From Cryptomeria japonica (taxonomy: Eukaryota > Streptophyta > Pinopsida > Cupressales > Cupressaceae): a stretch of DNA of 64,000 nucleotides. Location of the stretch: assembly GCF_030272615.1 (NCBI RefSeq), contig NC_081406.1, forward strand, positions 477,738,900-477,802,899, in the 5' to 3' direction. Below are positions 10,671 to 22,184 of the stretch, one piece after another (position 1 is the stretch's first letter; each line of letters opens with the position of its first letter). The position numbers and the translations under genes are program-made. The notes under the pieces were generated by a model. It was not told the origin of the DNA and searched no databases. It saw only the letters and a list, made by a program, of their open reading frames with translations.

Positions 10671-12259
10671 ATGAAAAATATTAGATCCCAAATGTCCAAA
10701 ACATTTCAAAAATTTCAAAGTCCAAACACAAACTTTGAGCCAATTGATGTAAAAGCTCTTATTGAACGATCAAACACACCTACTCTCATCTCTGAAATAG
10801 AGATGATGAAACAATTTCAAGCAACAAACACAAATTTCAATCAAGTCCCAAATCAAATTTCATTCAATCAAACTTTGTTCAATCAAATTTCGAATCAACA
10901 ACAACCAATAGTTCAATATTTCCAACCAACATAGCCAGTGGTCCAACATGTCCAACCAATACAATTTCAACAATATTCTCAACAAATCAAACAATATCAA
11001 TAATTGGTCCAACCAACTATCAAGTATTGACAACAAACTTAGTATCAACAAATACAAACAAACATTCAAAAACAAAAGTTGTAACACACATCAAGCCAAA
11101 TTTTAAACATGTCAGACCAATTTGACCAACACCCAATCCAAAATCAAAGTGTAACACCAAATCAAAACCAAATACTTTTCAAACGAATCAAAAATAAAAA
11201 CCCAACCATGTCAAAACCTCGCAAGGATTGAAATGCTTTTCCAAAGAAAAAGGGCTCTATTACAAAGTTCTTCAAGAGGGTCCTAAGTGATTTTTCTAAA
11301 AAAGATCAAAATCCTATGCTCATGTCTAGCAATAGCTCATCCTCTCATAAACATATTGTCTCTCCAGTGACCTCTATTCCTACACCTTTTGAAGCTTCAC
11401 AATAACCTCCCATATCATCTCCTAAGGCTTAACAAGAGCAATTTCTACCACCACCTCCAAATGATACATCACATATTTCATCCTCCCAAGGGTTGTCTAC
11501 CATAGATGCTAATCATTGTCTTTATACAAATCCCTTTTACTATTTGGAAGTGCAATATTTAATGCCATTAGATGCTTCTCTTTTAGAGAGTCCCATTCAA
11601 ATTCCATCTCCCTCATGTCAAAGCATTGATCCCTTGCCAAAATCCCCCATGCTTATCCAAAGTCCAACCCCATGTCAAATGGATAATTTAGAGCATGAAG
11701 AAATGAGTCCTAAATAAAATCAAGATCAAGATCCTGAAACCTTATCATCCCATCCAATTGTTGACCAGGATTTGATTTCCCCAGACACTTGCAATTATTC
11801 CCTTATTCCTATCCATTCTATCGAAGAACACAACACCCTTTCAAATACCATTGACATTCCACATCCTTAGCAAGGTCAAGATATCCCCTCCATCCTTTCT
11901 GATGATCCCATTGAAATCCAAGAGCAGAGCACCTTTAAAGAGAAATTTAGTGATCTTCCTCCTTGTCAAGATCAAAGTATCCTTTTAGATTCATATCCAC
12001 CACAAGACCCTATTATCCCTTTAAATCCTCCACAAGATCCCTTTGTTCCTCCATCTCCATGTCCTAATCCTCCATATATACTCCAAGATCTCATTTATTT
12101 TGATGATCCCATTATTCCCCCCATTCCATCTCATCAAGAGTTTGTCATTGATCCTGGTCCCTCTCATGAAGCTAACATTTTGGAGCAAGATGTTCATGAA
12201 TCATCCACTTTCATCTAGTCCAATCCACTTCATGATCGCATTATTTCTCTCATGTCATG
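10671..12259 (+). pseudogene. Ty3-I P/Q-rich ORF, segment 1
   Basis: I do not recognise this protein. One frame carries a consistent low-complexity protein from MKNIRSQMSKTFQKFQ at 10671. The first part is N- and Q-rich (FNQVPNQISFNQTLFNQ). A basic patch comes near 11230-11290 (FPKKKGSITKFFKRVLS), then long stretches rich in P, S, D and Q (PPQDPIIPLNPPQDPFVPP near 12000). The frame is interrupted by TAA and TAG stops, nearly all where Q fits (SQ-stop-PP, KA-stop-QEQ, HP-stop-QGQ), and not by obvious frameshifts. It stops at the N-B insertion point in the middle of ...LMSC. Possible roles such as a gag-like or accessory protein are guesses. Confidence 0.5.
12255..12259 (+). repeat. Target-site duplication of N-B (left copy)
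   Basis: TCATG here is repeated exactly as TCATG at 19766-19770. Confidence 0.9.
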
Positions 12260-13390
12260 TGTTGGCATTTTTTATGTTTATGTTGTGATTGTCATTGATG
12301 GACACACACTTGCATTGAGATCTCCTTTATATGTGTGAGTTAAAGCACAACTGGTATTTGTTCCAACTGGTATGTTGTATTATAGTCTTTAGACTATTGG
12401 TGTTTTGCAGAATGTGTTTCTCGGTCTGAAGTGGCATGTTGACCCCAAGCGGTACGAGGGATTAAAGAGGCATAACACATTTTTACTAGTCTTCATTTTT
12501 GTCAAACCAGCAACCGCCATTTTATATGAAACGGTAATACTCTGTGATGAGTTACCAATCGACATTTTGTGATGAGTTACCATCCACTGATTGTTTGATG
12601 GTGCCGACATCTAAACGGTGCTTTTTGTGTCATGGTACCAAGTATGTCCAAGTTCATTGAACCTAGGAAATTGTTATGTAATCCTATTGGACCGACATGA
12701 AATCAGATTCCTTTATAAGGACATCATGTCTAGGGTTTTAGGTTGTTGATGTGGTTGTAGCAAAAGTTTATGTTATTGCTAGGGTTTAAGGTGGTTGAGG
12801 AGTTGGAGAGAATATGAATGTGTAGAAGACCGAAGTAATGCTGGAGTGCATTAGGAACAAGCTATCAAGGATCTAACTGAGTAGTCTATGCTATTAGCTA
12901 GATCAAACACTTGTTGATTACTCACATCTTTGATAGGTCTGTAGCCCTTAACCGAGTAGGCCCAAATACCTTTTGTAAATCCTCTAACAAGGTGGTTCAT
13001 ATCTGTGGATCTAAAATCCTCTAGCAAGGTAGTCTTTAATCGAACTTATCTCCTAACAGAGATTGAGATTCCTAAGAGGATCTGTTCTGGTAAAGAACAT
13101 TGTAAGACCTTAATCGGTCTGACCTTAACTGTTTTGGTTCCTATTCTATAGATAGTTACTTATGAGTTCCATCTCACTGTGGTTTTTCCCATTTGGGTTT
13201 CCACGTCAAAATCTCTTGTGTTATGGTGTTTTTGTTTCTGTGGGTTAATGCATTATTAGCTATTTGGTTTGCATGTGTGTTAACCGGTTTGTCTGCTAAA
13301 CTATTTTACCGGTTTACTATTAGTCTTACAAAGTGTTTAAGTGCAGAGATTTTTGGCATACGAATTCACCCCCCCTCTTAGTATTCATCA
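12260..13390 (+). repeat. 5' LTR of N-B
   Basis: TGTTGGCATTTTTTATG to TATTCATCA, 1131 bases. It has the mini-palindrome zone at about 12945-13085 (CCTCTAACAAGG, CCTCTAGCAAGG, CTCCTAACAGAG), the conserved GTGGTTTTTCCC and GGGTTTCCAC pair near 13180, and the C-run before the end. It lacks about 18 bases near 12450 that the 3' copy and N-C possess, between two copies of CCCAAG. Confidence 0.92.
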
Positions 13391-13392
13391 AT

Positions 13393-13404
13393 TGGTATCA
13401 AAGC
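13393..13404 (+). other. Primer-binding site of N-B
   Basis: TGGTATCAAAGC has one mismatch to the initiator-Met site and lies two bases after the LTR. Confidence 0.85.
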
Positions 13405-13440
13405 CTACCTTTCTATAAGTTTAACTAGTTGGAAAGAGAT

Positions 13441-14718
13441 ATGGGGGAATATTCTATAAGGGAACTTACTCATCAACTCACTCAGTTTGAGCAAGCCTAT
13501 GATGATCTTATGGTCAAATACAAGGCATTTCAAGCAAAAAGGAGAGAACATGTTGAAAAGTTGATGGAGCTATCTAAAAATAGTTCTTCAGATGAAGCAG
13601 ACATGGAAGCCCTAATTGCAGAAGTAAATAAGTTGAATGAATCAAACTCCAACCTGACAAAGAAGTTGGAAGGACTGACTATCCGGATGTGTCAAGAGCT
13701 TGAGAACCAGAGGAAAGCTGAAGATCTGGTGAAAGAAAGAGATCATGAGATGTCCAAGCTGAAACAAGAGATTAGTGCCCTAACTGCTCAACTCCATGCA
13801 AGCAAAGTGGAAAAGGAAGACATGCAAGGAAAACTGAACATTTTCATCTTTGAGAATGAAAACCGGTTGGAAACAAATGCTGCTATCTCCAAAGAACTCT
13901 CTGAGTCAAAGGAAATACTTGCTAAGCTCAACAAGAGTACTGTCAAGCTAGAGAAAAAGCTTGAATCTGCCAAACTGGTCAAGAATATCAATGGACTTGG
14001 TTATTCCGGTCATGAGGAAGGTGAGACCTCTAGTACAAATGCTGGAACATCAAAGAAACAATCGACATCAAAGGATAAAGGTAAGAAAAAGTTTAAACCT
14101 ATTTTCTTCAATTGTCTTAAAGAAGGACATACTGCAAATGTGTTTAGGAGTAAGGCTTACAACAATTTTCCTTATTTCCTAAATGATAAGCCTAGATCCT
14201 ATAGATTCAATGGTAACTATTATGCATGCAACAAGTATGGGCATAGAGCATCTGAATGCAGGTCAGTTATGAACAACATTGATAGATATCCTCAGAGGAT
14301 CCAAGGAGCTGGTCCTGAACCTTTTGTGAACTGGAATCACAACCAGTTTAATGCCTTCAATCATTAGCAAAGAAGCAGTGGCTATCAAGAAGCAACCAGA
14401 TGGAGAGAAAACTGTATGGTCTATCATGGTCATGGTCACACTACTGCAACATGCAGAAGGAAGAATGGAAACATGAACAATGGACCTTGGAGAGCACCTG
14501 GATTGGTCTGCTATCACTACAACAAACCGGGTCACATTCCCAAATTATGTAGATCAAGAAAGAACATATCTGATGATATACCGGTAACTCCGGAAGGAAA
14601 CATTGATGTTGACACTGTTCAAGTGGACATGAACAAAACCTGGAAGAAGAAACCAACAGTGTTACAAGAGGAACCGGTTTCTGCACCTAGTGTGGAAATC
14701 ACAAAACTGGCAAACTAA
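13441..14718 (+). pseudogene. N-B ORF1: coiled-coil protein with four CCHC-type zinc knuckles
   Basis: A gag-like RNA-binding protein of about 425 residues is likely. The start is taken at MGEYSIRELTHQ (13441), since the same ATG is kept in N-C (22185); MERDMGE at 13429 is an alternative. Residues 1 to about 190 form charged heptad-like helices (LTQFEQAYDDLMVKYKAFQ, then KLNESNSNLTKKLEGL). A basic S/K-rich linker follows. Then come four knuckles: FFNCLKEGHTANVF (first and last Cys lost), YACNKYGHRASEC (first Cys replaced by Y), CMVYHGHGHTTATC (second Cys lost) and CYHYNKPGHIPKLC (second Cys lost). A TAG at 14365-14367 replaces CAG of N-C (NHQ). No copia UBN2 gag motif is seen, so homology with copia gag is not established. 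Confidence 0.85.
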
Positions 14719-15165
14719 GCTTCAGAAAAGCTTAGGAGGAGCAAATGGCAAAATGTTTTGAACCCTCGATTTACACCGGTAAAAGACCTTAACTAGCATG
14801 TGATACCTATCAGTTGGCGGAAGACTAGAAACGGTGAAAGGCAAATTAGGGTTTACGCCCTAATGGAGGAGAATTAATTGTGGTAAGTGAGGAATATGCT
14901 TAAAAGGATTTTTCAAATCATTTCTCACTATTAGTTTTTGAATGAAGAAAATTTTTCCAAAGAGCAGAGCGAAGAAAAAGTGATTTGTGTTGAGATTTTG
15001 AGAAATTGAGAAATCGCGAAGGAGATTCAAATTCAAATTGCAAGCAACCAAGTGAAGAATACAAAGCAGTGATTCTACAACAGATGGAGTGTGAAGTGAA
15101 GGAGAATCTGAAAGCCCTAAATTCACGTGTTTCAAAAGGTATTTCTCGAGTTTTAAGTTTCTATC
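14719..15165 (+). promoter_or_regulatory. N-B spacer between ORF1 and ORF2, possible internal promoter
   Basis: No gene. The palindrome ATTAGGGTTTACGCCCTAAT at 14845-14864 contains a telo-box-like TTAGGGTTT. About 34 bases later comes a TATA-like GCTTAAAAGG at 14898-14907, then CAAATCATTTCTCAC. ORF2 starts about 260 bases downstream. N-C has the same palindrome and a better box (TATTTAAAAG) at the same spacing, and N-G keeps the box. An independent ORF2 transcript is an inference. Confidence 0.5.
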
Positions 15166-18100
15166 ATGGCTTCCGCATCTCATACCAGTTCTAGTGCATC
15201 TATTGAGTCTGCAAGTTTTATTCAATGCAAGTCTAAGTATAATGCCCTATCTCAAGTACCGGCTGGTGTTATAGTAGAAGAGGGAATCTCATATTATATT
15301 GATTGTAAACTTGAAGACCTAGGGTCTCTTTCTATCCACTCCCAGCTAGGTTTGTTCTATGGACAGGATAAAAGATCAAACCAGAGTATAGTATCTTGGA
15401 GAAGAAGAAGCTCCACAATGCTACTTATTTCCTAGAGGATTTCACAGATGATCACATTAGGATCATTCTGAGCAGAGTTCATTGTGACAAGATGTACCCG
15501 GAAAGAACGCATGATATAACACCACAAGCAATTCATGCCATTACCGGTTTCTGCAATACAGGGGATGTTCTAGCCCTTAGGATGGTAAGCAAAACTGAAA
15601 TGTCCAAGCTCACCAGTTTAGTGAGCGACTCACGAGGTATGACCGCCAATTCCATCAAGGACGATCTGGTGAAGTATGCATGTATGGCGATTGGATACCA
15701 GACATTCTCAACCAACAGAATTAACTCTGTATCTGTTGTAGCAGTAAATGCCGCTTACTGGATGATCAAGGAGGATGCATCATTTGACCTATGCACAGGT
15801 ATGCAAAGGCAACTCCTATTGAATCTGAAGTCGATCAAATAGGATAATGCACTAAGGTTCAAGTTTGGACAACTATTGGTTGGGTTGTTCTTTTAATTTC
15901 AAGGATACTTCCCAGGAGTAGGAGACATTCAGTGGTCAGTGGACCAATTGGTTACCAAGCAAATAAAGGAAAGTTTGCAAGCAGTGGGAATCGGTTACCT
16001 TGAAGTTCTAAACAAGTATTTTGATGAGTTCAGACAGAAAATGAGCCAAAGAATGAGAATATTAGGTGACATCGTCAAGAAATATGAAGACGATATCTAT
16101 TTCACCATCAAGGTGGATCAATGCATAATGGAGGCTATTGAGCCTAGAGTGGAAGAAGTGGAACCAATGGGCTATGAGGTGATGTATGATATGTTGGAAG
16201 GGTATGCCTCTACCCTTATTGCCTCACTACTTGATCCTAAGGCAAAAAGAACCGGCACCTACCTAGAGAGGATAACACCGGTTGAGGAACCACCAGCAAA
16301 GAAAGGAAAAGAGCCCTCAGTGAAAAAGGGAAAAGAAGTGCCATCCGCATCTACACCGGTTACAACAGCAAGTCCAAAAGTGACCAAACAGTCACCGCCC
16401 AAGAAGAAACTGGAAGTAACACTGGCCAAAGTCTTCGAGAGGAAAAGGAAGACAAAAAGCAATACACCAAACTCAGAGGAAACTATGTCTGAGGAGAAGC
16501 CTAAGAAAGCGAGACAGATAAGAAAGAAGACAAAGAATGAACCGACATCATTTGCACCAGTAAATACAGATATCTCTTCCTATAAACCTTTGACACATTG
16601 TCAAAGAACAATAAAGAATATTAGGAGAAAATTTCTACATGATTTAATTGAGTATTTTGATGACTTTAATGATGATGAAAAGGAAGCGGTTGAAAAGGAA
16701 ATAATTCAGTATTTATGTGTTAATGACCGGTCGCCTTTAGAAATTAGATCTAAAACACCAGATTCTTTGTATAAGTCCTTAGATAATAAATGGTGTATTG
16801 CCATAGAGCAGGAACAAGAAATGAGAGAAAAAGTTTTTGCTGAACATTTTCCTGATGTATCAAATTTAGAACTGTTCAATGTAATGAACAAATACAAAGG
16901 TCTTTTCTTCATGAGAAGAAGAAGACTCTTGTTACTGGAAGGGAAGGGTAAGGAAGTGCTCAAGGATACACACACCCATGCTCTAAAAGCTCTGAAGATG
17001 CATCGAGTGGCTGAAGCCAACTGGCAAGCTGAGAAAGAACTGGTTATATCCAAACTGGACGAAGTACTTGATGATGAAGGAAATCCGATTGATGAACCAG
17101 TCGACACTATTGATGACGATGCCCTGGACGTAGAAGTTGTTGCTCAGGAAACACCATCTAAGGCAATAGGATAGGAGAAATAGGCTGAACAGGTTGACAA
17201 GCAAGCTAAGCACAGATAGGAAGTGATAAAGGAATAGGCCGAGCAGAGGAAAATGGATGAAGAAGAGGAAGATAAGGAATAGGAGAAAAAGAAGGAAGTA
17301 GAGAGGAAGAAGAAGGAAGAGGAAGATAAGGAACAAGAGAAGAAGAAGGAAGTGGAAAAGAAAAAGGTTGAGGAAGACAAAGCAGAGGAGGAGAGGAGAG
17401 AAGCCGAGAAGAAAAAAGTAGAAGAGGATAAGGAGAGAGAAGCGGCAAAGAGAACCCAGATGGAGACTCCGAAGGCAATTGGTAGTCAATCCAAACCAAC
17501 TGACCTGACCAGTCCTATCGATCTCTAGTCTGCAAGTGAAATGGAGCTGATGTAGAGCATCAAAGTTGCCCAAGAATGGCTTGAAAACATACAGAGGAAG
17601 AAGGAGCAAGATGTAATTCAAGTGGCTATGGACACTCTTACTGGTTTGATACTCAGTACTAACCTTCCCAACACTGAAATATCACTAGCCAAACTAAAGC
17701 TCCTATGAATAGTAGTGGATGATCAGGTGCAGAGCCTAGAAGAGGCAGTAGAGGAAAATGTCAAGAAGGAGCATCAGAAAGCTCTTAATATAGCTCTGGT
17801 GAAGAAGTTGAATGAGCTCCAGTCTAAACTAAAGAAAGAACAAAAGGATATAAGGGATGCTCTGGATGAGGGGAATCTGCTACTCAACAAGATCTGCCAA
17901 CCCCATCTGTTCTATGATGATGTGCTAGCTTAGAAGAAAAAGCTTCAAATGGACTTACAGTCCTACATGAACACATTCAAGCCACCTTATGATTCCTTTA
18001 CAACTTATGGGCAAACCATTCACTGGTTTCACATCCAGTCAGCAAAAATGGAGCAAGAGATCAGCACCCGGTCTAGAGATTTGTAGGAGCTACAACTGGT

Positions 18101-18326
18101 TCTACTTCCACAATTGCAAATTCTTTAGAAGTGCTATCTAAACTTGGATGCCTTAACAGTTATACAGGAGATGAGCACAATTCATGTCATGGAAGAACAA
18201 GTCTCCCAGATGCAGACATAGAAAGAAGTAACCACCTCCCTACTTGAGTCCCAGTCTTTGTCGATGAAACAATTCTTGTAGGACTTTAAATCTATTTTTG
18301 ACAAGTATTATTCGTTATTGTCATAA
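15166..18326 (+). pseudogene. N-B ORF2: large protein of unknown function
   Basis: I cannot assign this protein to a family. It starts MASASHTSSSASIESAS at 15166, as in N-C. A conserved N-terminal domain spans about 400 residues: IRIILSRVHCDKMYPERTHD, then ITPQAIHAITGF, KLTSLVSDSRGM, NAAYWMIKEDASFDLC, LRFKFGQLLVGLFF, YFDEFRQKMSQRMRI, then YEDDIYFTIK and EEVEPMGYEVMYDM. A basic K/P/T linker, a second conserved block (LTHCQRTIKNIRRKFLHDL and NKYKGLFFMRRRR), a K/E-rich helix (about 17240-17450) and a coiled-coil C-terminus ending KYYSLLS follow. One frameshift lies near 15375-15395. After it a single frame runs to TAA at 18324, broken by about 15 stops, mostly TAG. The conserved frame despite the stops shows it was once a real protein. 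Confidence 0.85.
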
Positions 18327-18626
18327 ACTTTTATTATTTTAATATCAAATGAAAATAGGGTTGTTCAGCTGTACTTTGTTATTGTTGGCAAAGGGGGAGA
18401 AGAATTCTATTTGGGAGAAGTATCTGGTAATCAAAATTTTGATATATGCTCTGAATATCTCAATGTTTATGCTCTATATGCAAAACTATTATACATTGTA
18501 TTGTTAAAGGGATAATGTATATGCTTAGGGGAAACAATTTTGCTAATGGCATGATTTTGTTGTAAAACACTTAGATGTCAAAATTTTATTTTCCTAAGTG
18601 TTGCCATCAATGCCAAAGGGGGAGAT
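18327..18626 (+). other. N-B 3' untranslated region with two polypurine tracts
   Basis: The internal purine tract is GCAAAGGGGGAGAAG at 18388-18402. The terminal tract is CCAAAGGGGGAGAT at 18613-18626, directly before the LTR and preceded by GTTGCCATCAATG as in Copia-1. No gene seen. Confidence 0.8.
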
Positions 18627-19765
18627 TGTTGGCATTTTTTATGTTTATGTTGTGATTGTCATTGATGGACACACACTTGCATTGAGATCTCCTTTATATG
18701 TATGAGTTAGAGCACAACCGATATTTGTTCCAACTGGTATGTTGTATTATAGTCTTTAGACTATTGGTGTTTTGCAGAATGTGATTCTTGGTCTGAAGCG
18801 GCATGTTGACCCCAAGTGGTTCGTGGATCCCAAGCGGTACGAAGGATTAAAGTGGCATAACACATTTTTACCAGTCTTCATTTTTGTCAAACCGGCAATC
18901 GACATTTTATATGAACTGGTAATACTCTGTGATGAGTTACCAACCGACATTTTGTGATGAGTTACCATCCACCGATTGTTTGATGGTGCCGACACCTAAA
19001 TGGTCCTTTTTGTGTCGTGGTACCAAGTATGTCCAAGTTCATTGAACCTAGGAAATTGTTATGTAATCCTATTAGACCGACATGAAATCAGATTCCTTTA
19101 TAAGGACATCATGTCTAGGGTTTTAGGTTGTTGATGTGGTTGTAGCAAAAGTTTATGTTGTTGCTAGGGTTTAAGGTGGTTGAGGAGTTGGAGAGAATAT
19201 GAATGTGTAGAAGACTGAAGTAATGCTGGAGTGCATTAGGAACAAGCTATCAAGGATCTAATTGAACAGTCTGTGCTATTAGCTAGATCAAACACTTGTT
19301 GATTACTCACATCTTTGACAAGTCTGTAGCCCTTAACTGGGTAGGCCCAAAAGCCTTTTGTAAATCCTCTAAAAAGGTGGTTCACATCTGTGGATCTAAA
19401 ATCCTCTAGCAAGGTAGTCTTTAATCAAACTTATCTCCTAATAGAGATTGAGATTCCTAACAAGATCTATTCTGGTAAAGAACATTGTAAGACCTTAACC
19501 GGTCTGGTTCCTATTTTGCAGATAGTTACTTGTGAGTTCCATCTCACCATGGTTTTTCCCATTTGGGTTTCCACGTCAAAATCTCTTGTGTTATGGTGTT
19601 TTTGATTCTGTGGGTGAATGCATTATTAGCTATTTGGTTTGCATGTGTGTTAACCGGTTTGTCTACTAAACTATTTTACCATTTTACTATTAGTCTTGCA
19701 AAGTTTTTAAGTGCAGAGATTTTTGGCATACTAATTCACCCCCCCACCCCTCTTGGTATTCATCA
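18627..19765 (+). repeat. 3' LTR of N-B
   Basis: 1139 bases, TGTTGGCATTTTTTATG to TATTCATCA, closely matching 12260-13390. Many of the differences are CG to TG or CA changes inside ACCGGT-like words. Confidence 0.92.
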
Positions 19766-19770
19766 TCATG
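19766..19770 (+). repeat. Target-site duplication of N-B (right copy)
   Basis: TCATG, identical to 12255-12259. Removing N-B and one copy restores the Ty3-I reading frame. Confidence 0.9.
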
Positions 19771-20966
19771 TCCACCTCATAATATACTTGCATCTTCTTC
19801 TCAAAGCAAAGAGTATCATATGGGTTAAAATATGTGCAAAGGAAAAGGGGTAGACCTTCTCAAGAAAGAACCACTCCATGTTAAAGAAAATGTTAAGGGT
19901 CATGGCTACACAACTCACTCTCAAGATGTTGGTATCCCTCCATCAAAATCCAAATATATTCCTTCCCCTTCGTCACTTCCATCCATTTTAGGTCCTTAAA
20001 TCCCTTTGTCCCTTATTCAAGGTCAGAAAAGGCACACATATTTGAGCACCTTCCATCCATCCAAAATACCTCCATATCATTCCTATTCATCCATGCATTT
20101 CTTTCCCCCTCCAAACAATTTGGATGCCAAGCATAAAAGTCATAAGGCTAGCAATCCACATGTATTCAAGGATCAACATGTCCAGCCTAATCAGGATGTC
20201 AAAACAAAGCAAAATATGATCCAAAAAGAAAAGAAAATATCCAAAAATCCACAAAGGCCCACTGAAAAAAAAAAAAAAAAGTCAAAATCTATTCGGGTTC
20301 CGAAATCCCTTGTGCAAGCAATGCGTTCCAAGGAATTACAAAAGCATGAAAAATCAAAAACCATGTGGATTCCTAAATGACTTCTTGAAGCATAAAAAGA
20401 AGCATCCAAAATTACTATCTCTCCATTCAAACCTTCAAAATATATTCCTCCATCACCTCCTTCATCCATTTTGGGTCCTTATGTCCTAAATTCCCTAGCT
20501 ATTCCTTCATCAAAATCTCCATATTGAAAATCCAGTTTTGCTCCATTATTCCATCACTCCTTAAGGTGTGTGCTAATGTTGATCTTGCTTACATTTCCAT
20601 CCACTCAAGGCCAATTATTCCAATACCCTATCCAATATCCAATGCATATTTTCCATCCTTCCATCCTTGTGGTCCAATCCTTTGCATAAATCATTGCCTT
20701 AGTTTCATCTCATTTTCCATGTCCTTATCCTGCCAATGTCTTTGAGCATACTTTTAGAGGTCATGGTCCATTTTTGGCTAAAATGTCAAAATCAAAAAAA
20801 AAAAATGTTAAACAAAAAAGGATTCAAAAAAAAGAAAAAAGTAAAGAAATTCTTTTTCGTCCTTTGGTGAAAACCTAGCAAACAGCTGCCTTGGGCAAGT
20901 ACCATGATGAAAAGATGACAAACAAGAATCATGCGTAATCCATGAAATTCTTACATACCATACTTG
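19771..20966 (+). pseudogene. Ty3-I P/Q-rich ORF, segment 2
   Basis: This continues segment 1 in the same frame: ...LMSC joins PPHNILASSSQSKEYH when N-B and one TCATG are removed. It stays rich in P, S, H and K (YIPSPSSLPSILGP near 19960, FHPSKIPPYHSYSS near 20050), with a strongly basic run near 20215-20300 (KEKKISKNPQRP and SKSIRVPKSLVQAMR). A tract of 16-17 A bases sits at about 20265-20280. Stops are again mostly TAA or TAG at likely Q codons, plus a TGA at 20378-20380 where CGA fits. Near 20745-20780 comes VFEHTFRGHGPFLAKM, and a second basic stretch ends near 20870. It is cut at 20966 by N-C. The function is unknown. Confidence 0.5.
20962..20966 (+). repeat. Target-site duplication of N-C (left copy)
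   Basis: ACTTG here is repeated exactly at 28618-28622. Confidence 0.9.
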
Positions 20967-22134
20967 TGTTGGCATTTTTGATGACTATGTTGTGATTGTC
21001 ATTGATGGACACACACTTGCTATGAGATCACTTTTTGTATGTATGAGTTAAAGTTGAACTGGTATTTGTTCCAACCGGTATGATGTATTATAGTCTTTAG
21101 ACTACCGGTGTTTTATAGAAAGTATTTAACAATCTGAAACGATATGAAGATCCCAAGTGGTTCGAGGATCTCAAGTGGTACGAAGGAACGAAGCGGCACA
21201 ACTCATTTCCCAGTCTTCATTTTGTCAAACTAGCAACTAGTATTTTACTTAAAACCGGTATTTTGTTTGAACCAGTAATATTTTGTGATGAGTTACCAAC
21301 CGACATTTTGTGATGAGTTACCATCCACCGATTGTTTTGCGGTGCTAACACTCTGGCAGTGCTTTTTGTGTCGTGTTACCAAATATGTCTAGATGCATTG
21401 AACCTAGGAAATTGTATTGTAATCCTATTGGACCGACATGAAATCAGATTCCTTTATAAGGACATCATGTCTAGGGTTTTTAGAGGTTGCGAGGGTTTAA
21501 GGTGGTTGATGAATTTCTTTGTAAGTGAGAATATAGAAGAGAAGTTCATGTCTATGAGAAAAAGGTAGAGTATGAATGTGTTGAAGACTGAAGTAATACT
21601 GGAATGCATTAGGAATGAGCTATCAAGGATCTAATCAAGCAATCTGTGCTATTTGCTAGATCACTCACTTGTTGATTACTCACATCCTCAACAAGTCTGA
21701 ATCCCTTAACCGAGTAGGCCCAAAAAGCCTTTTGTAAATCCTCTAACAAGGTGGTTCACATCTATGGATCGAAAATCCTCTAGCAAGGTAGTCCTTAATC
21801 AGACTTATCTCCTAACAGAGATTGAGATTCCTAACAGGATTTGTTTTGGTAAAGAACATTGTATGACCTTAATTGGTTTGGTTCCTATTCTGCAGATAGT
21901 TACTTGTGAGTTTCATCTCACCGTGGTTTTTCCCATTTAGGTTTCCACATCAAAATATCTTGTGTTATGGTGTTTGTGCTTTTATGGGTGAATGCATTAT
22001 TTGTTATTTGGTTTGCATGTGTGCTAACCTATTGGTTTGCTAAATTGCTTTACCAATTTACTATTAGAATAGTAAAGTGTTTAAGTACAGAGATTTTCGA
22101 CATACTAATTCAACCCCCCTCTTAGTATTCATCA
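20967..22134 (+). repeat. 5' LTR of N-C
   Basis: TGTTGGCATTTTTGATG to TATTCATCA, 1168 bases. It has mini-palindromes at about 21705-21845, the GTGGTTTTTCCC motif near 21922, and a C-run before the end. Confidence 0.92.
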
Positions 22135-22136
22135 AT

Positions 22137-22148
22137 TGGTATCAGAGC
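22137..22148 (+). other. Primer-binding site of N-C (initiator Met tRNA)
   Basis: TGGTATCAGAGC, two bases after the LTR; identical to the site of Copia-A. Confidence 0.9.
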
Positions 22149-22184
22149 CAACCTTTCTATAAGTTTAACCACTTGGAAAGAGAT

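Larger units (their letters stand above)
12260..19765 (+). mobile_element. N-B: non-autonomous copia-type LTR element with ORF1 and ORF2, no pol
   Basis: The element is complete: two LTRs of 1131 and 1139 bases, a primer site, ORF1 (zinc-knuckle protein), a spacer with a TATA-like box, ORF2, a polypurine tract and a perfect 5-bp duplication TCATG. No protease, integrase, RT or RNase H motif was found in any frame between the LTRs. Primer site, polypurine tract and LTR ends match Copia-A, so mobilisation in trans by copia enzymes is inferred. N-C, N-D, N-E and N-G belong to the same superfamily; N-C is the closest. Confidence 0.9.

Noticed and set aside
16983-17621. Leucine-rich open frames on the minus strand (up to 212 codons)
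   Set aside because: Antisense shadow of the K/E-rich part of N-B ORF2: GAA/AAG codons read as CTT/TTC in reverse.
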